From NCBI GenBank assembly GCA_017654935.2, contig CM065711.1, positions 26,234,079 to 26,298,078 of the forward strand: 64,000 nt of DNA, in the 5' to 3' direction. The notes under the pieces are model-generated. The model saw nothing but the letters and a program-made list of their open reading frames with translations. It made no database searches and was not told the DNA's origin. Positions 23,616 through 35,403 of this stretch are shown one piece after another; the first letter of the stretch is position 1; every line of letters begins with the position of its first letter. Source of the stretch: Phymorhynchus buccinoides. Its lineage: Eukaryota; Mollusca; Gastropoda; Neogastropoda; Raphitomidae. Position numbers and translations under genes: made by a program.

Positions 23616-24690
23616 GAGAGAAAAAAATAAGAAGAAGAAAGATGAATCCAGTAGTATTGACAAATGCCTGCATTTGACGGCTTCTCTTTCAGCACAATTT
23701 TGTGTGCGTGAGGTTACAGCAAGTTAGGCCTACCAATCTAAGATTATGAATGAAAAGTAGTGTTTTACGTCCTCTCGACCCGGGAAGGCACATGTGGGAC
23801 AAGTATTATCTGTTAGTTGTTTAAACAAAACATAAAACTTGTACAAAACAAAAGGGTTGACAGACGTCACAGACACGGAAACAAAACATAAAAGGGGGGT
23901 AAAAGTAAGTCTTAGCAGCATGCAAGACAATAAGCATTAATATTTGAAAAGATATAAAATTATAAAATCTTACTACCTATGAGGCTTGAAATTGTAAAAT
24001 AGTAGTCATACGTATAAAATTGTCTAGATTCAGATTCAGATATTTATTGTCTTTGAAAACCGTAACAGGTAACAGATTCAGATATTTATTGTCTTTGAAA
24101 ACCGTAACAGGTTTTATATGACACTAAAATAACATGAATAATAATAATAAACAAACAACGAAACACTAAATGTAAGAAGCAAAGCATTAAAATGATTTTG
24201 TTGCTCTGGCGCTCAACCGGGACCCAACCGAAACCTCCCTATTCGATTACAATCTCAGGGCTACATATGTTTAAAAAAATTGTCTTTTATTTTATTATTA
24301 AAAAACCAAATTTGGCCCTTAATTTACTTTAAAAGTATATATCTCTACAAAATTGTATTATTATTTACATAATTGTAGTTTTATTGTAAATATCTACAAA
24401 AATAAGGTATATTGTCATGTTAAAATTGTACTGTCTGACCGGGGGAAGGAGCTCCATCCCCCGGGACTTCCCAACAAAGGGGCATTATATACATCGTAGA
24501 CATAGTTAAGGCCTCGGAAAATGGAGGGGGGGGGGGGGGGGGGGGGGGGGGGCTTACATACCGGAATCCGGGGGTTCTCAACCGCCAAGTGGAGGCGCAC
24601 CCACTGACGGAGGCATACGCGTGACAACCGACAGTGGGCCCGTCTACTCAAGGGGGGGACCACCGCATGGATAAGATATGTCTAAGATTA
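23616..24690. other. Mixed repeat debris, no gene
   Basis: Holds a diverged TTTTACGTCCTCTCG fragment of SINE-D (23761), a duplicated ~43-bp block CAGATTCAGATATTTATTGT… (24025 and 24070; its - strand ATATCTGAATCTG looks like a LINE 3' tail), AT-rich sequence and a G run at 24528-24551. Confidence 0.5.
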
Positions 24691-24696
24691 TGATGG

Positions 24697-24903
24697 TGAA
24701 AGTGGTGTTTTACGTCCTCTCGGTCATAGACACATATGGGACTGTAACATTTGTAAATACAAAGATGGTGGGAACAATACTGGCTGCAATGCCCGTAGGC
24801 AGTGCAACACCAATACAGTCCCGAGTTTTTAATATTATAGATATGTGTAGCGGTAACGTACCATGCCTCGGTTAAACCTCAGTCTATGGCACCGCCACAA
24901 GTT
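24697..24903 (-). mobile_element. SINE-D (SINE-like, ~190-200 bp)
   Basis: Bounded by CCACAAG and GTTTTACGTCC, the same unit as at 24995, 46917 and 61826. On the - strand it starts CTTGTGGCGGTGCCATAG with GGTTTAACCGAGGC, a weak tRNA-like B-box resemblance, and ends …GAGGACGTAAAAC. This copy is more diverged than the others. Confidence 0.65.
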
Positions 24904-24994
24904 TCTGAAGATTATGACGATATCAAGTTTATCTTATAAACATAGTATTTACAAGAAAATAAAAAACACAAACGCCCATATTTTAGTTTGCAGC

Positions 24995-25140
24995 GGCGAA
25001 AATGGTGTTTTACGTCCTCTTGGTCTGAATCAGACACATATGGGACATTTGTAAATACAAATATGGTGAGAACAATACTGGAGGCAATGCCCGGAGGCAG
25101 TACGAAACCAGTAAAGTCCCGAGTTTTTATTAATGAGAAA
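24995..25140 (-). mobile_element. SINE-D, truncated
   Basis: GAAAATGGTGTTTTACGTCC through CCAGTAAAGTCCCGAGTTTT. The CCACAAG end is missing. It has the same orientation as the copy 300 bp earlier. Confidence 0.7.
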
Positions 25141-25735
25141 CCAGAGTTAGTGTTCATTGATTAGTTTGCAGCGAATTTTCAAGCGTCTTATATACACACT
25201 TTTCTTCAGGCCCTGTTGTTATAGTATAACAATAAACATAGTATTTGTTGCTCCCCCCCCCCCCCAAAAAAAAAAGCATATAAACTACAGCAGTGTGCAC
25301 AATGCAAGCGCAAACACGCATAATAACTATGTGCAAACGACATACACTCGCAAAAACTTCCACGCTTACTCGCAACACAAAATATAAATGCATGAGATCT
25401 ATCTCAAGAATCTGTACACACATACATGCACGCACACACACATACATCCACCCGTAACACTCGAAAATGTATTGCAACCACACCCACTTAGAAGTATGTG
25501 TGAGTGTCAAAACGCTCCAACAGTTTTAATCATCTTACAGTGAGTACTTCAAATACAATTTGTCGTGTGAAAGCCACAGGGTGCCATCCGCCTTCTTTTT
25601 TATTTATTCATTTCGTGATGGTACATATTCTGGCTTTAAAGTTTCAACCTACACAAAATAAAATCGTCCTCTTCACAGCAGGGAGGGAAGTAGGCGTTTT
25701 CTGCATGTCGTTTTGTCACAGACGAAAAACAAAAA
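25141..25735. other. Intergenic, CA-rich, no gene
   Basis: C and A homopolymers at 25253-25275 and scattered ACACAC words. No protein-like frame. Confidence 0.4.
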
Positions 25736-25739
25736 CATC

Positions 25740-26095
25740 TTCTTCTTCTTCTTCTAGTTGGGGATGTTTATCCTGCCCCGCACTCACCGGTCTTCATTCA
25801 GACAATTAATAGCGCACAGGATGCGTGAATTCGTGTCATCCATCCCACCGGCACACACGGCCTACTCGTACCGAATAGTGGAATGGGCTTTAACGTGCGC
25901 GCAAGATCTTGTGCGTGCGTTCGCACACGCGACCTCAGTTTTAGGTCTCCTCCGAAGGACCAGGAAAAATAGGAGTAAAGTATCTTTCCCAAGGATACAA
26001 CACCGTCACCAGCCGGTTCGAACCTACCGCACCCGCAAACCTGTTGGATTACGAGCGGCGACTAGTCTAACCAACCGGCCACAGCGCCTCCAAAT
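25740..26095 (-). mobile_element. SINE-C with tRNA-like head
   Basis: On the - strand it begins GGCGCTGTGGCCGGTTGGTT, AGACTAGTCGCC and GTAGGTTCGAACCGGC, with plausible A and B boxes of a tRNA-derived promoter. The rest includes GGAGACCTAAAACTGAGGTC and a CTTCTT-complement tail at the far end. Confidence 0.65.
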
Positions 26096-26208
26096 CATAA
26101 TTACAACACAAAAAATATTAAATTAAATACAAGAAAACTAAGCAATTAAAAGTTTCAGTCTCGTTTGCAAACACACGCACCCTGCACAATCACAAAGAGA
26201 GACTTAGT

Positions 26209-26402
26209 GCGATTTTTCTCACGCCAGAGGGCATGACGCTCGTGTGGGGCTAATCCTCTCTATATTCTTAGTTGGGGATAAAGAAAGAGAGAGAGAGACA
26301 GTGAGTGGTCCTACCATCACTCTCTCTCACTACGCCCAAGTAAGAAAATCGCGTGATAAGCCCCCTAGTGCATTGACTGCCATCTGGCGTGAAAAATATC
26401 GC
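26209..26402. mobile_element. Foldback MITE, CTGGCG family (old copy)
   Basis: Left arm GCGATTTTTCTCACGCCAGA, and right arm, read inverted, GCGATATTTTTCACGCCAGA. The centre is a (GA)n/(CT)n hairpin. A better-preserved relative is at 41416-41617. Confidence 0.75.
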
Positions 26403-26754
26403 CATAGGTTGACCATTGTATGAATGCAACGAATGTTACGCTTTAAAACGTATGACTATAAAATCACTTTTTAAAGTTTTTTTGTTGTGGGTTTTTTTTT
26501 AACACAAATTAACTGCAACAAGGATTACATTACATTTTTTTTTTAATATAGAGATCTGACTGTTGGGTACAATTTTTATTTGAAAAAACTTTCAGTGTTT
26601 GTGTTTAAATATTCGCAAATCATTTTGTGTGAGTAGTGAATTATGAACCGCTTGGCATGAGGCTGTGTCAGACCAGTTGACATAAGCTAGAACACCAAGG
26701 CTACATCAAAATGTTATGTTGTACATAGGTATGCAGGGGATTGTCTTTTAGCCG

Positions 26755-26950
26755 TGGCAAGCTCCTAGCATAACATCATCAGTTCAAAATCCTCCGAAGT
26801 CGGAGTGTGGCTGCCCCACCGTGGCGAGGTTAATCAAAAACGGTCACCCACGTAATGTTCTCACCCCGACCTGGTGCTTTTGTACCATAGTGTTCAATTG
26901 CTTCGGCTGTTGGGATGATCCCTGGAGTCTTTAAGCCAGGGAATGACAAC
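26755..26950 (+). repeat. Dispersed repeat pair with 46555-46720
   Basis: AGCATAACATCATCAGT, AATCCTCCGAAGTCGGAGTG, AATCAAAAACGGTCACCCAC and TTGCTTCGGCTGTTG. The same order is found at 46555. Probably a transposon 3' end; not classified. Confidence 0.65.
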
Positions 26951-27639
26951 AACAACAACAAAACTACGTGTCTATCAGACGTGTTATGAATATAACCACC
27001 AGAAAGCAGAAGTAGTCGAACACTATTCTGGAAAGCTGTGCTAAAAACTGTTGAAACGAAGGAAAGTGCCTAGCCCAAGATGCATTCCCACTTTCTCGGA
27101 AATAAAAGACTTCAAGATACAGTGGAATCTCCCTTATAAGACAGTAGAGTTGAGAACCGGTTCAAAAATCCGAACCGGTTTTAAACCGGTTTCCCCTCTT
27201 CGAACCGGTTTTACCGAACCGGGTTTTTTTAACCAGTACTCGCATCACTAGTTTCACCTATGAAAACACATATTTATTTGTCAGAATATTCACACACACA
27301 CACGCACGCACACATATACACACAATAAAGAAACTTATGACTTATGACACACGCACACACACTCAACTCAATACTCAAAGTCAAAGCCATACACCACCAC
27401 AAACTAGAAACAGATACTCTTGGTTTACAAACACCCAATCTGCGCTGAGAATCAGTGTTGTTCTTCAAAAAGAATACGTTATTCTAAGAAAAACTTACTT
27501 TCAGTTTGCAGTTAAAAAACCGGTTCACAGCAACTCGAACCGGTTTTTCGAACCGCGAAAGTTTAGCACCGGTGTTTCGGTTCAAACCGGTTTTTCCCCC
27601 CACCTCTATAAGACACCCCATTATAAGGCACCCTTTCCC

Positions 27640-28025
27640 CCAGTGGGGATACCGGGGGGGGGGGCTTTTGTACAAATAAATAGTTCCCCCAGCTTCTGGA
27701 AGTTCTGTGCTTGTAACTTTCTCTAATTTGTCACTCTCTTACAAATAAAGTTCCCCCACCTTCTGGAAGTTCTGTGCTTTTAACTTCCTCTAAATCTGTC
27801 ACTCTCTTTGACTCTGCCTTTTCCCTTGGCTTACTGTCATCTCTACTATCTTTCTGCCTTACTGATCCATTCTCTGTGCCTTTTTTTCTAAAAACAATTC
27901 TTACAACTACTTTCTGTGGCCGAAGGCGGACATGCTGGGCCTTCTTTTTTTTAGGCGCATAACGGCAGCATAGCGCATCTGCGCTCATAATGGCAGGAAA
28001 CTGTCAGAGCGATCAATGAAGAAGA
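27640..28025 (-). repeat. Rep-G dispersed element with an internal ~70-bp duplication
   Basis: The - strand carries Rep-G order from GATCGCTCTGACAGTTTCC to GGTATCCCCAC. The AGTTCCCCCACCTTCTGGAAG block is present twice (27685 and 27748). Confidence 0.75.
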
Positions 28026-28032
28026 ATAAGAG

Positions 28033-30235
28033 AAAGACTCCCTTTAAGACCTACTTCTCCGAGACATTGCCCTTCTTTGTAAGTATTAAAATTACCTCCC
28101 TTATAAGACCCCTCAATATTATAAGACTCCCTCCCACATAAGACCTACTTCTCCGAGACATTGCTCTTGTTTGTAAGTATTAAAATTACCTCCCTTATAA
28201 GACCCCTCAATATAAGACTCCCTCCCACATAAGACCTACTTCTCCGAGACATTGCTCTTGTTTGTAAGTATTAAAATTACCTCCCTTATAAGACCCCTCA
28301 ATATAAGACTCCCTCCCACATAAGACCTACTTCTCCGAGACATTGCCCTTCTTTGTAAGTATTAAAATTACCTCCCTTATAAGACCCCTCATTATAAGAC
28401 TCCCTCCCACATAAGACCTACTTCTCCGAGACATTGCCCTTCTTTGTAAGTATTAAAATTACCTCCCTTATAAGACCCCCTCATTATAAGACTCCCTCCC
28501 ACATAAGACCTACTTCTCCGAGACATTGCCCTTGTTTGTAAGTATTAAAATTACCTCCCTTATAAGACCCCTCAATATAAGACTCCCTCCCACATAAGAC
28601 CTACTTCTCCGAGACATTGCCCTTCTTTGTAAGTATTAAAATTACCTCCCTTATAAGACCCCTCAATATAAGACTCCCTCCCACATAAGACCTACTTCTC
28701 CGAGACATTGCCCTTCTTTGTAAGTATTAAAATTACCTCCCTATAAGACCCCTCATTATAAGACTCCCTCCCACATAAGACCTACTTCTCTGAGACATTG
28801 CCCTTCTTTGTAAGTATTAAAATTACCTCCCTTATAAGACCCCTCATTATAAGACTCCCTCCCACATAAGACCTACTTCTCCGAGACATTGCCCTTCTTT
28901 GTAAGTATTAAAATTACCTCCCTTATAAGACCCCTCATTATAAGACTCCCTCCCACATAAGACCTACTTCTCTGAGACATTGCCCTTCTTTGTAAGTATT
29001 AAAATTACCTCCCTTATAAGACCCCTCATTATAAGACTCCCTCCCACATAAGACCTACTTCTCTGAGACATTGCCCTTCTTTGTAAGTATTAAAATTACC
29101 TCCCTTATAAGACCCCTCATTATAAGACTCCCTCCCACATAAGACCTACTTCTCCGAGACATTGCCCTTCTTTGTAAGTATTAAAATTACCTCCCTTATA
29201 AGACCCTCTCATTATAAGACTCCCTCCCACATAAGACCTACTTCTCTGAGACATTGCCCTTCTTTGTAAGTATTAAAATTACCTCCCTTATAAGACCCCT
29301 CATTATAAGACTCCCTCCCACATAAGACCTACTTCTCCGAGACATTGCCCTTCTTTGTAAGTATTAAAATTACCTCCCTTATAAGACCCCTCATTATAAG
29401 ACTCCCTCCCACATAAGACCTACTTCTCCGAGACATTGCCCTTCTTTGTAAGTATTAAAATTACCTCCCTTATAAGACCCCTCCCATTATAAGACTCCCT
29501 CCCACATAAGACCTACTTCTCCGAGACATTGCCCTTCTTTGTAAGTATTAAAATTACCTCCCTTATAAGACCCCTCATTATAAGACTCCCTCCCACATAA
29601 GACCTACTTCTCCGAGACATTGCCCTTCTTTGTAAGTATTAAAATTACCTCCCTTATAAGACCCCTCATTATAAGACTCCCTCCCACATAAGACCTACTT
29701 CTCCGAGACATTGCCCTTCTTTGTAAGTATTAAAATTACCTCCCTTATAAGACCCCTCATTATAAGACTCCCTCCCACATAAGACCTACTTCTCCGAGAC
29801 ATTGCCCTTCTTTGTAAGTATTAAAATTACCTCCCTTATAAGACCCCTCATTATAAGACTCCCTCCCACATAAGACCTACTTCTCCGAGACATTGCCCTT
29901 CTTTGTAAGTATTAAAATTACCTCCCTTATAAGACCCCTCATTATAAGACTCCCTCCCACATAAGACCTACTTCTCCGAGACATTGCCCTTCTTTGTAAG
30001 TATTAAAATTACCTCCCTTATAAGACCCCTCATTATAAGACTCCCTCCCACATAAGACCTACTTCTCCGAGACATTGCCCTTCTTTGTAAGTATTAAAAT
30101 TACCTCCCTTATAAGACCCCTCATTATAAGACTCCCTCCCACATAAGACCTACTTCTCCGAGACATTGCCCTTCTTTGTAAGTATTAAAATTACCTCCCT
30201 TATAAGACCCCTCCCATTATAAGACCCCTCACCAC
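28033..30235. repeat. 91-bp tandem array, ~24 copies
   Basis: Unit: ATAAGACTCCCTCCCACATA, AGACCTACTTCTCCGAGACA, TTGCCCTTCTTTGTAAGTAT, TAAAATTACCTCCCTTATAA, GACCCCTCATT. Small differences are indels around CCCCTC(A/C)ATT and C/T in CTCYGAG. The same sequence exists as a single MITE copy at 9041-9204, and a matching MITE end (ACAGTGGAATCTCCCTTATA) lies at 27120. The array is therefore an amplified MITE segment. Confidence 0.92.
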
Positions 30236-30274
30236 AAAAGGGACATTAAGACGCTACTTCTCCAAGAGGCTTGA

Positions 30275-30560
30275 AAGTCAATAATCTCATTTTTTGTCAA
30301 TTTTGAGTCATGGATATTTTCGTGTTCTCTAACATCTTATCTTTCATATTTATGAAGGATAATCTTTACCATGGTCTCTAAATGGTCTTATAATTGTTTT
30401 AAAACGAGTAGGCCAATTCAGAAATCTCATTTTTTGTCAATTTTGAGTCATGGGTATTTTCGTGTTCTCTAATAATCTTATCTTTCATATTTATAAAGGA
30501 TAATCTTTACTATGGTCTCTAAATGGTCTTATAAGTGTTTTAAAACGAGTAGGTCAATGC
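30275..30560 (+). repeat. ~146-bp direct duplication
   Basis: AATCTCATTTTTTGTCAATT … TGTTTTAAAACGAGTAGG appears twice in succession with a few changes. Confidence 0.85.
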
Positions 30561-30749
30561 ATTTTCTTCAGCTAGGCTAGACTTTAGACCGTGTTTTCTC
30601 AAAATGGCTGGCGCTCACCCTACTAACTTTAAATGCTCATAACTCTGGAACGGAAAAAGATACAAGAATGGTTCTTGTATCGTTAGAAAGAGAATTGCCT
30701 GAAGTTTTCAAGTGTATACTTTTCTCAGAATGGTCAGTTTGACATTTAA

Positions 30750-31131
30750 CTCATTCGTATCGCAACGATTTTGAATGATGATTAAAAAAACACTCACAAA
30801 TCACTCCAGCCATACAAACAAAAACAGACATGAAAGAAGATTACGGGTTTTTACTTCAGGTTCAGACATAGGGAAGTGGTAGATCAGATTTTGTTATCTA
30901 TGGACTTCAAAATCTTCAAAGACTTCATATAGAAAAACTCTCTACACCGTCGATTGGTTACCCCACAACAAACCACTACAGAAGCAAAATTGTGGTCTAA
31001 GGGAGCGAAGTGAGTTTAGAAGTGACCAAGGTATGGTGTGCACACAGATTTACTTCCTTTGAAGCAAAAGCATCAAATTGACAGCTATCTATTAATTCTC
31101 GGACATATATGGCCGGAACGACTTGAATGAG
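30750..31131. mobile_element. TTAA-type MITE, CTCA subfamily
   Basis: TTAA-CTCATTCGTATCGC … CGACTTGAATGAG-TTAA, 382 bp. Inverted relative of 19131-19474. Confidence 0.78.
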
Positions 31132-31160
31132 TTAACGTCCCTTTCGTGGTTGTTGGGTCA

Positions 31161-32120
31161 CATGTCGTCAGCACTGGAGAGGTTAACCCTTTCACCACCA
31201 TATGTCGTCAGCACTGGAGAGGTTAACCCTTTCACCACCACATGTCGTCAGCACTGGAGAGGTTAACCCTTTCACCACCATATGTCGTCAGCACTGGAGA
31301 GGTTAACCCTTTCACCACCATATGTCGTCAGCACTGGAGAGGTTAACCCTTTCACCACCACATGTCGTCAGCACTGGAGAGGTTAACCCTTTCACCACCA
31401 TATGTCGTCAGCACTGGAGAGGTTAACCCTTTCACCACCACATGTCGTCAGCACTGGAGAGGTTAACCCTTTCACCACCATATGTCGTCAGCACTGGAGA
31501 GGTTAACCCTTTCACCACCACATGTCGTCAGCACTGGAGAGGTTAACCCTTTCACCACCATATGTCGTCAGCACTGGAGAGGTTAACCCTTTCACCACCA
31601 TATGTCGTCAGCACTGGAGAGGTTAACCCTTTCACCACCATATGTCGTCAGCACTGGAGAGGTTAACCCTTTCACCACCACATGTCGTCAGCACTGGAGA
31701 GGTTAACCCTTTCACCACCATATGTCGTCAGCACTGGAGAGGTTAACCCTTTCACCACCATATGTCGTCAGCACTGGAGAGGTTAACCCTTTCACCACCA
31801 CATGTCGTCAGCACTGGAGAGGTTAACCCTTTCACCACCATATGTCGTCAGCACTGGAGAGGTTAACCCTTTCACCACCATATGTCGTCAGCACTGGAGA
31901 GGTTAACCCTTTCACCACCATATGTCGTCAGCACTGGAGAGGTTAACCCTTTCACCACCATATGTCGTCAGCACTGGAGAGGTTAACCCTTTCACCACCA
32001 TATGTCGTCAGCACTGGAGAGGTTAACCCTTTCACCACCATATGTCGTCAGCACTGGAGAGGTTAACCCTTTCACCACCATATGTCGTCAGCACTGGAGA
32101 GGTTAACCCTTTCACCACCA
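31161..32120. repeat. 40-bp tandem array, exactly 24 copies
   Basis: Unit YATGTCGTCAGCACTGGAGA + GGTTAACCCTTTCACCACCA, with only a C/T alternation at the first base. Half the unit is the TTAA site plus the 14-bp end of the MITE at 32107-32343; the other half looks like its flanking DNA. The array is an amplified insertion junction. Confidence 0.95.
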
Positions 32121-32343
32121 AAGTCACATTTTAGCACCACAGTGATTTAACACCCATGTCACCAAAAGGCATCAAATTGGGGTCTATTACCCAAAGACCC
32201 TATTGTCTTAGTTTTGGGAAGTAAGAATAGACCGTATTTTATATATGTCACAGAAGAATCCCCAAAACTGCAGATGGATTTTGTTCTCTAACCATGCTAA
32301 TTTAATGGACATTTTGGCTGAAATATGGCTGGCGGTGAAAGGG
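32107..32343. mobile_element. TTAA-type MITE at the end of the 40-bp array
   Basis: TTAA-CCCTTTCACCACCAAAGTC … TGGCGGTGAAAGGG-TTAA, 237 bp. Its left end is also the last unit of the array. Confidence 0.85.
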
Positions 32344-32464
32344 TTAAAGGTGAAAATGTCCCTCCGAGTTCCCCTGTGTCACAGAGTCAGCACAAAAACT
32401 GAAGCTTGAAATATGGTGGATTGTCCTGTTGAATTCTGCAAGTCAGGACATTTTGTCAAAATCC

Positions 32465-32660
32465 AAAAACAGGCAAGGCAGGGGTCCAACACCTACCTGA
32501 AGCTGAAGAAAAAGCAAAATCATACTCAATTTGAAGCTTATTCCAGGCTTGTAAAGTGAGAATTCAACACTTTTTTCCCCTTGAACTTTGAATCAAAAAA
32601 TTTTTTATTGGGGGGGGAGCAAAATTTGGAAAAACAGGCGTTGCCTTGTTTCCGAGGCAA
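32465..32660 (-). repeat. Dispersed repeat, inverted partner of 690-1000
   Basis: On the - strand it matches 690-1000 through AGTTCAAGGGGAAAAAAG, TTGAGTATGATTTTGC and CCCCTGCCTTGCCTG. Confidence 0.65.
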
Positions 32661-33189
32661 GCATCCATGCTGTACATAAGAAAATTATAAAAACTGACCC
32701 TGCTGAGTCGAGATAAATCGGCACCGCCAAGCATTGAACAAAACTGAATACAGTGAAAATCGCTTAACTCAAAATTGAAGGGACTGAAATTTTATTTTGA
32801 GATAGCCAGTATTTTCAGACTTTTTAAAATAAGGATTATTAAAGTGGGACCACAAAATGATTGTGAGTTATCCAGTGTTTTTGAGTCATCAGTTTTTGAG
32901 TTATCGGGAATCCACTGTGTTATAATTATCAATGAAATTATAGCAAACTTACATAAACTTTCAACTGTTTGCTTCATTGTGATGTTTTGCAAACTGACGT
33001 CTGTTGCTCGCTGACACACACACACACACACACACAGGAAGAGAGAATCAAATAGACAGACAGAGAAATAAAGAGAGACAGTTAGGCAAAGACAGGAAGA
33101 ACAACAACATACAGCATTTATACAGCGCACATCATAGAAATCAAATCAAGCACAGCAAGTCGTTAGCATTCATAGCGCATTAGACAGAC

Positions 33190-33890
33190 AAAGACGAACA
33201 CACACGTTTGAGAGAACAGTTAGAAACAGACCTAAAGGCAACAAGAGAGGAACATACAGTATTCAATACAGCGGGAACAAATCTTGATAGATTTCAAAGC
33301 AGAGAGGGTCAGCACACACACACGTTAGCATTCATAGCGCATTCAAACAAAGACGCTATTCAAAAACGAACACACACGTTTGACATGAATGGGATACAAT
33401 AGAAACAGACCTAAAGGCAACAGAGAGAGGAGAGAAAAAGTGAGCTTCAATGACAGGGGAACAGGTGGGTTTTGAGGTTTGATTTGAAAGCAGAGAGGGT
33501 CAGACACACACACGTTAGCATTCATAGCGCATTCAAACAAAGACGCTATTCAAAAACGAACACACACGTTTGACATGAATGGAATACAATAGAAACAGAC
33601 CTAAAGGCAACAGAGAGAGGAGAGAAAAAGTGAGCTTCAATGACAGGGGAACAGGTGGGTTTTGAGGTTTGATTTGAAAGCAGAGAGGGTCAGACACACA
33701 CACGTTAGCATTCATAACGCATTCAAACAAAGACGCTATTCAAAAACGAACACACACGTTTGACATGAATGGAATACAACAGAAACAGACCTAAAGGCAA
33801 GAGAGAGAGAGGGGGGAGAGAAAGAGTGAGCTTCAATGATGGGGGAACAGGTGGGTTTTGTGGTTTGATTTGAAAGCAGAGAGGGTTGGT
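33190..33890 (-). repeat. 190-bp tandem repeat at a LINE 3' end, ~3.5 copies
   Basis: The block ACGTTAGCATTCATAGCGCA … GGTGGGTTTTGAGGTTTGAT recurs at a 190-bp spacing (landmarks 33343, 33533, 33723). On the - strand each copy repeats the last codons of the LINE fragment at 33735-34130 (QIKPQNPPVPLSLKL), so LINE 3' sequence has been amplified. Confidence 0.85.
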
Positions 33891-34130
33891 CGCTGACGAC
33901 GGGAGAGAGAAGAAGTTTGTTCCAGGAGGTCGGTCCTGAAATAGCAAGAGAGCGCCGACCAACAGTTGAAAGCTTATACCTACGGATCTGGAGAGAAAGA
34001 GGGTCGGAAACTGAGCGTAAAGTGCGAGCTGGCGCATAAACGGAAATATTGTCGCAGAGGCGAGATGGAGCAGCTTTATGGATAGACTTATACTTATAGC
34101 AAAGCGTGTTTAGTTTATACTCACCCCCGT
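33735..34130 (-). pseudogene. LINE RT C-terminal remnant
   Basis: About 110 codons read HKAAPSRLCDNISVYAPARTL … YKLSTVGRRSLAISGPTSWN. This is the conserved C-terminal tail (…GRRSFAVAGPxxWNxLP) of CR1/jockey-type elements. No catalytic core remains. It is bounded on one side by Rep-G (34120) and on the other by the 190-bp repeats. Confidence 0.78.
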
Positions 34131-34445
34131 GGCGATACCGGGGGGGGTCTTTTGTATAAATAGTTCCCCCACCTTCTGGAAGTTTTGTGCTTGTAACTTC
34201 CTCTAATCTGTCACTCTCTTTGACTCTGCCTTTCCCTTTGCTTACTGTCATCTACTTATCTTTCTGCCTTACCAGTGGTCCATTCTCCTGCCTTTTTTCA
34301 AGAAACACTTTCAAAAAGATTTCCTCCAGCCGAAGTCGGACTTGCTGGGCCTAACTATTTCTTAGTTAGGCGCATAACGGCAGCATGACGCATCTGCGCT
34401 CATGATTGACAGGAAACTGTCTGAGCGATCAAAGAAGAAGTTTAT
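34120..34445 (-). repeat. Rep-G dispersed element
   Basis: Full order on the - strand: GATCGCTCAGACAGTTTCC, CTGCCGTTATGCGCC, CCGACTTCGGC, AGCAAAGGGAAAGGC, GGTGGGGGAACTATTTATAC. Inverted to the next copy at 34665. Confidence 0.82.
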
Positions 34446-34664
34446 ACTCAATTCCGCCTGCGACAGGAAGCCAGAGATAACATGAAAAGAGATAGACGGC
34501 CAAATACTGAGACAAACAGAGATCTATCTACTCTTGAAAACTTCAATAACAGACTAGACTGGACTGAAAAGCAAAGGAAAGGGAGAATTGGGGGGAGAAT
34601 TGGGGGGTGGGGGGGGGGGGGGGGAAACAAGGCACCCAAAACCTTGTTTCTCTTTCTGATTTAT

Positions 34665-35002
34665 TTTCTTCTTCTTCGTTCGCTCAGACAGTTTCCTGTC
34701 ATATGAGCGTTATGCGCCTAACTAAGAAATAAGTTAGGCCCAGCATGTCCGACTTCGGCTAAGAAATCTTTAGTAAGAATGCATAGAAAAAACGGCAGGA
34801 GAATGGATCAGTGAAGAGATTTTTTATTTAAAGGCAGGAGAATGGGCCAATAAGTCAGAAAGATAGCAGATGACAGTAAGCAAAGGGAAAAGGCAGAGTC
34901 AAAGAGAATGACAGAATTAGAGGAAGTTACAACCACAGAACTTCCACAAGGTGGGGGGACTATTTGTACAAAAGACCCCCCTGGTATCCCCACAGGGGGA
35001 TC
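34665..35002 (+). repeat. Rep-G dispersed element
   Basis: Starts TTCTTCTTCTTCGTTCGCTC and ends GACCCCCCTGGTATCCCCAC. It has a ~30-bp internal duplication around GGCAGGAGAATGG. Confidence 0.82.
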
Positions 35003-35099
35003 TGATTCATCAATTATGTGTACGTGTATTTATCCTAATAACCCTTTGACTTCACAAGCAGTCTTCTCTTTTGCTGTTTCAACCCCTTTTTCTGTTTAA

Positions 35100-35399
35100 C
35101 CCCTTCACTGCCGAGCCCGTTTCCAGTTCCGGGGCAACTATTTGCCAAGCCGTTTAGGTTCCGGAGTCTATCGCAAAAATTTCTGAACAAAAGCGCATAT
35201 AACCTATGCTTTTCTGAAAGGGAATTGAATATACTATCCTTTGAGAACACTCTCACATGCATTCGAACATACTGCGAAAAGCGTATGGATAGAAAAAGGG
35301 AAACTCTTAGAATAACCCTATGACGGATATTTCCGTGACGGGGCAGTTTATAGGTTACCGGAAGTTGACGGAAATATCCGTGACGGGGCAGTGAAGAGG
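35100..35399. mobile_element. TTAA-type MITE, CCCCTTCACTGCC subfamily
   Basis: TTAA-CCCCTTCACTGCCGAG … GGGGCAGTGAAGAGG-TTAA, 300 bp. Internal ATATTTCCGTGACGGGGCAG occurs twice near the right end. Confidence 0.8.
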
Positions 35400-35403
35400 T
35401 TAA

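Noticed and set aside
21850..32120. Regular arrays resembling CRISPR arrays
   Set aside because: Units are contiguous tandem copies without unique spacers, in eukaryotic DNA.
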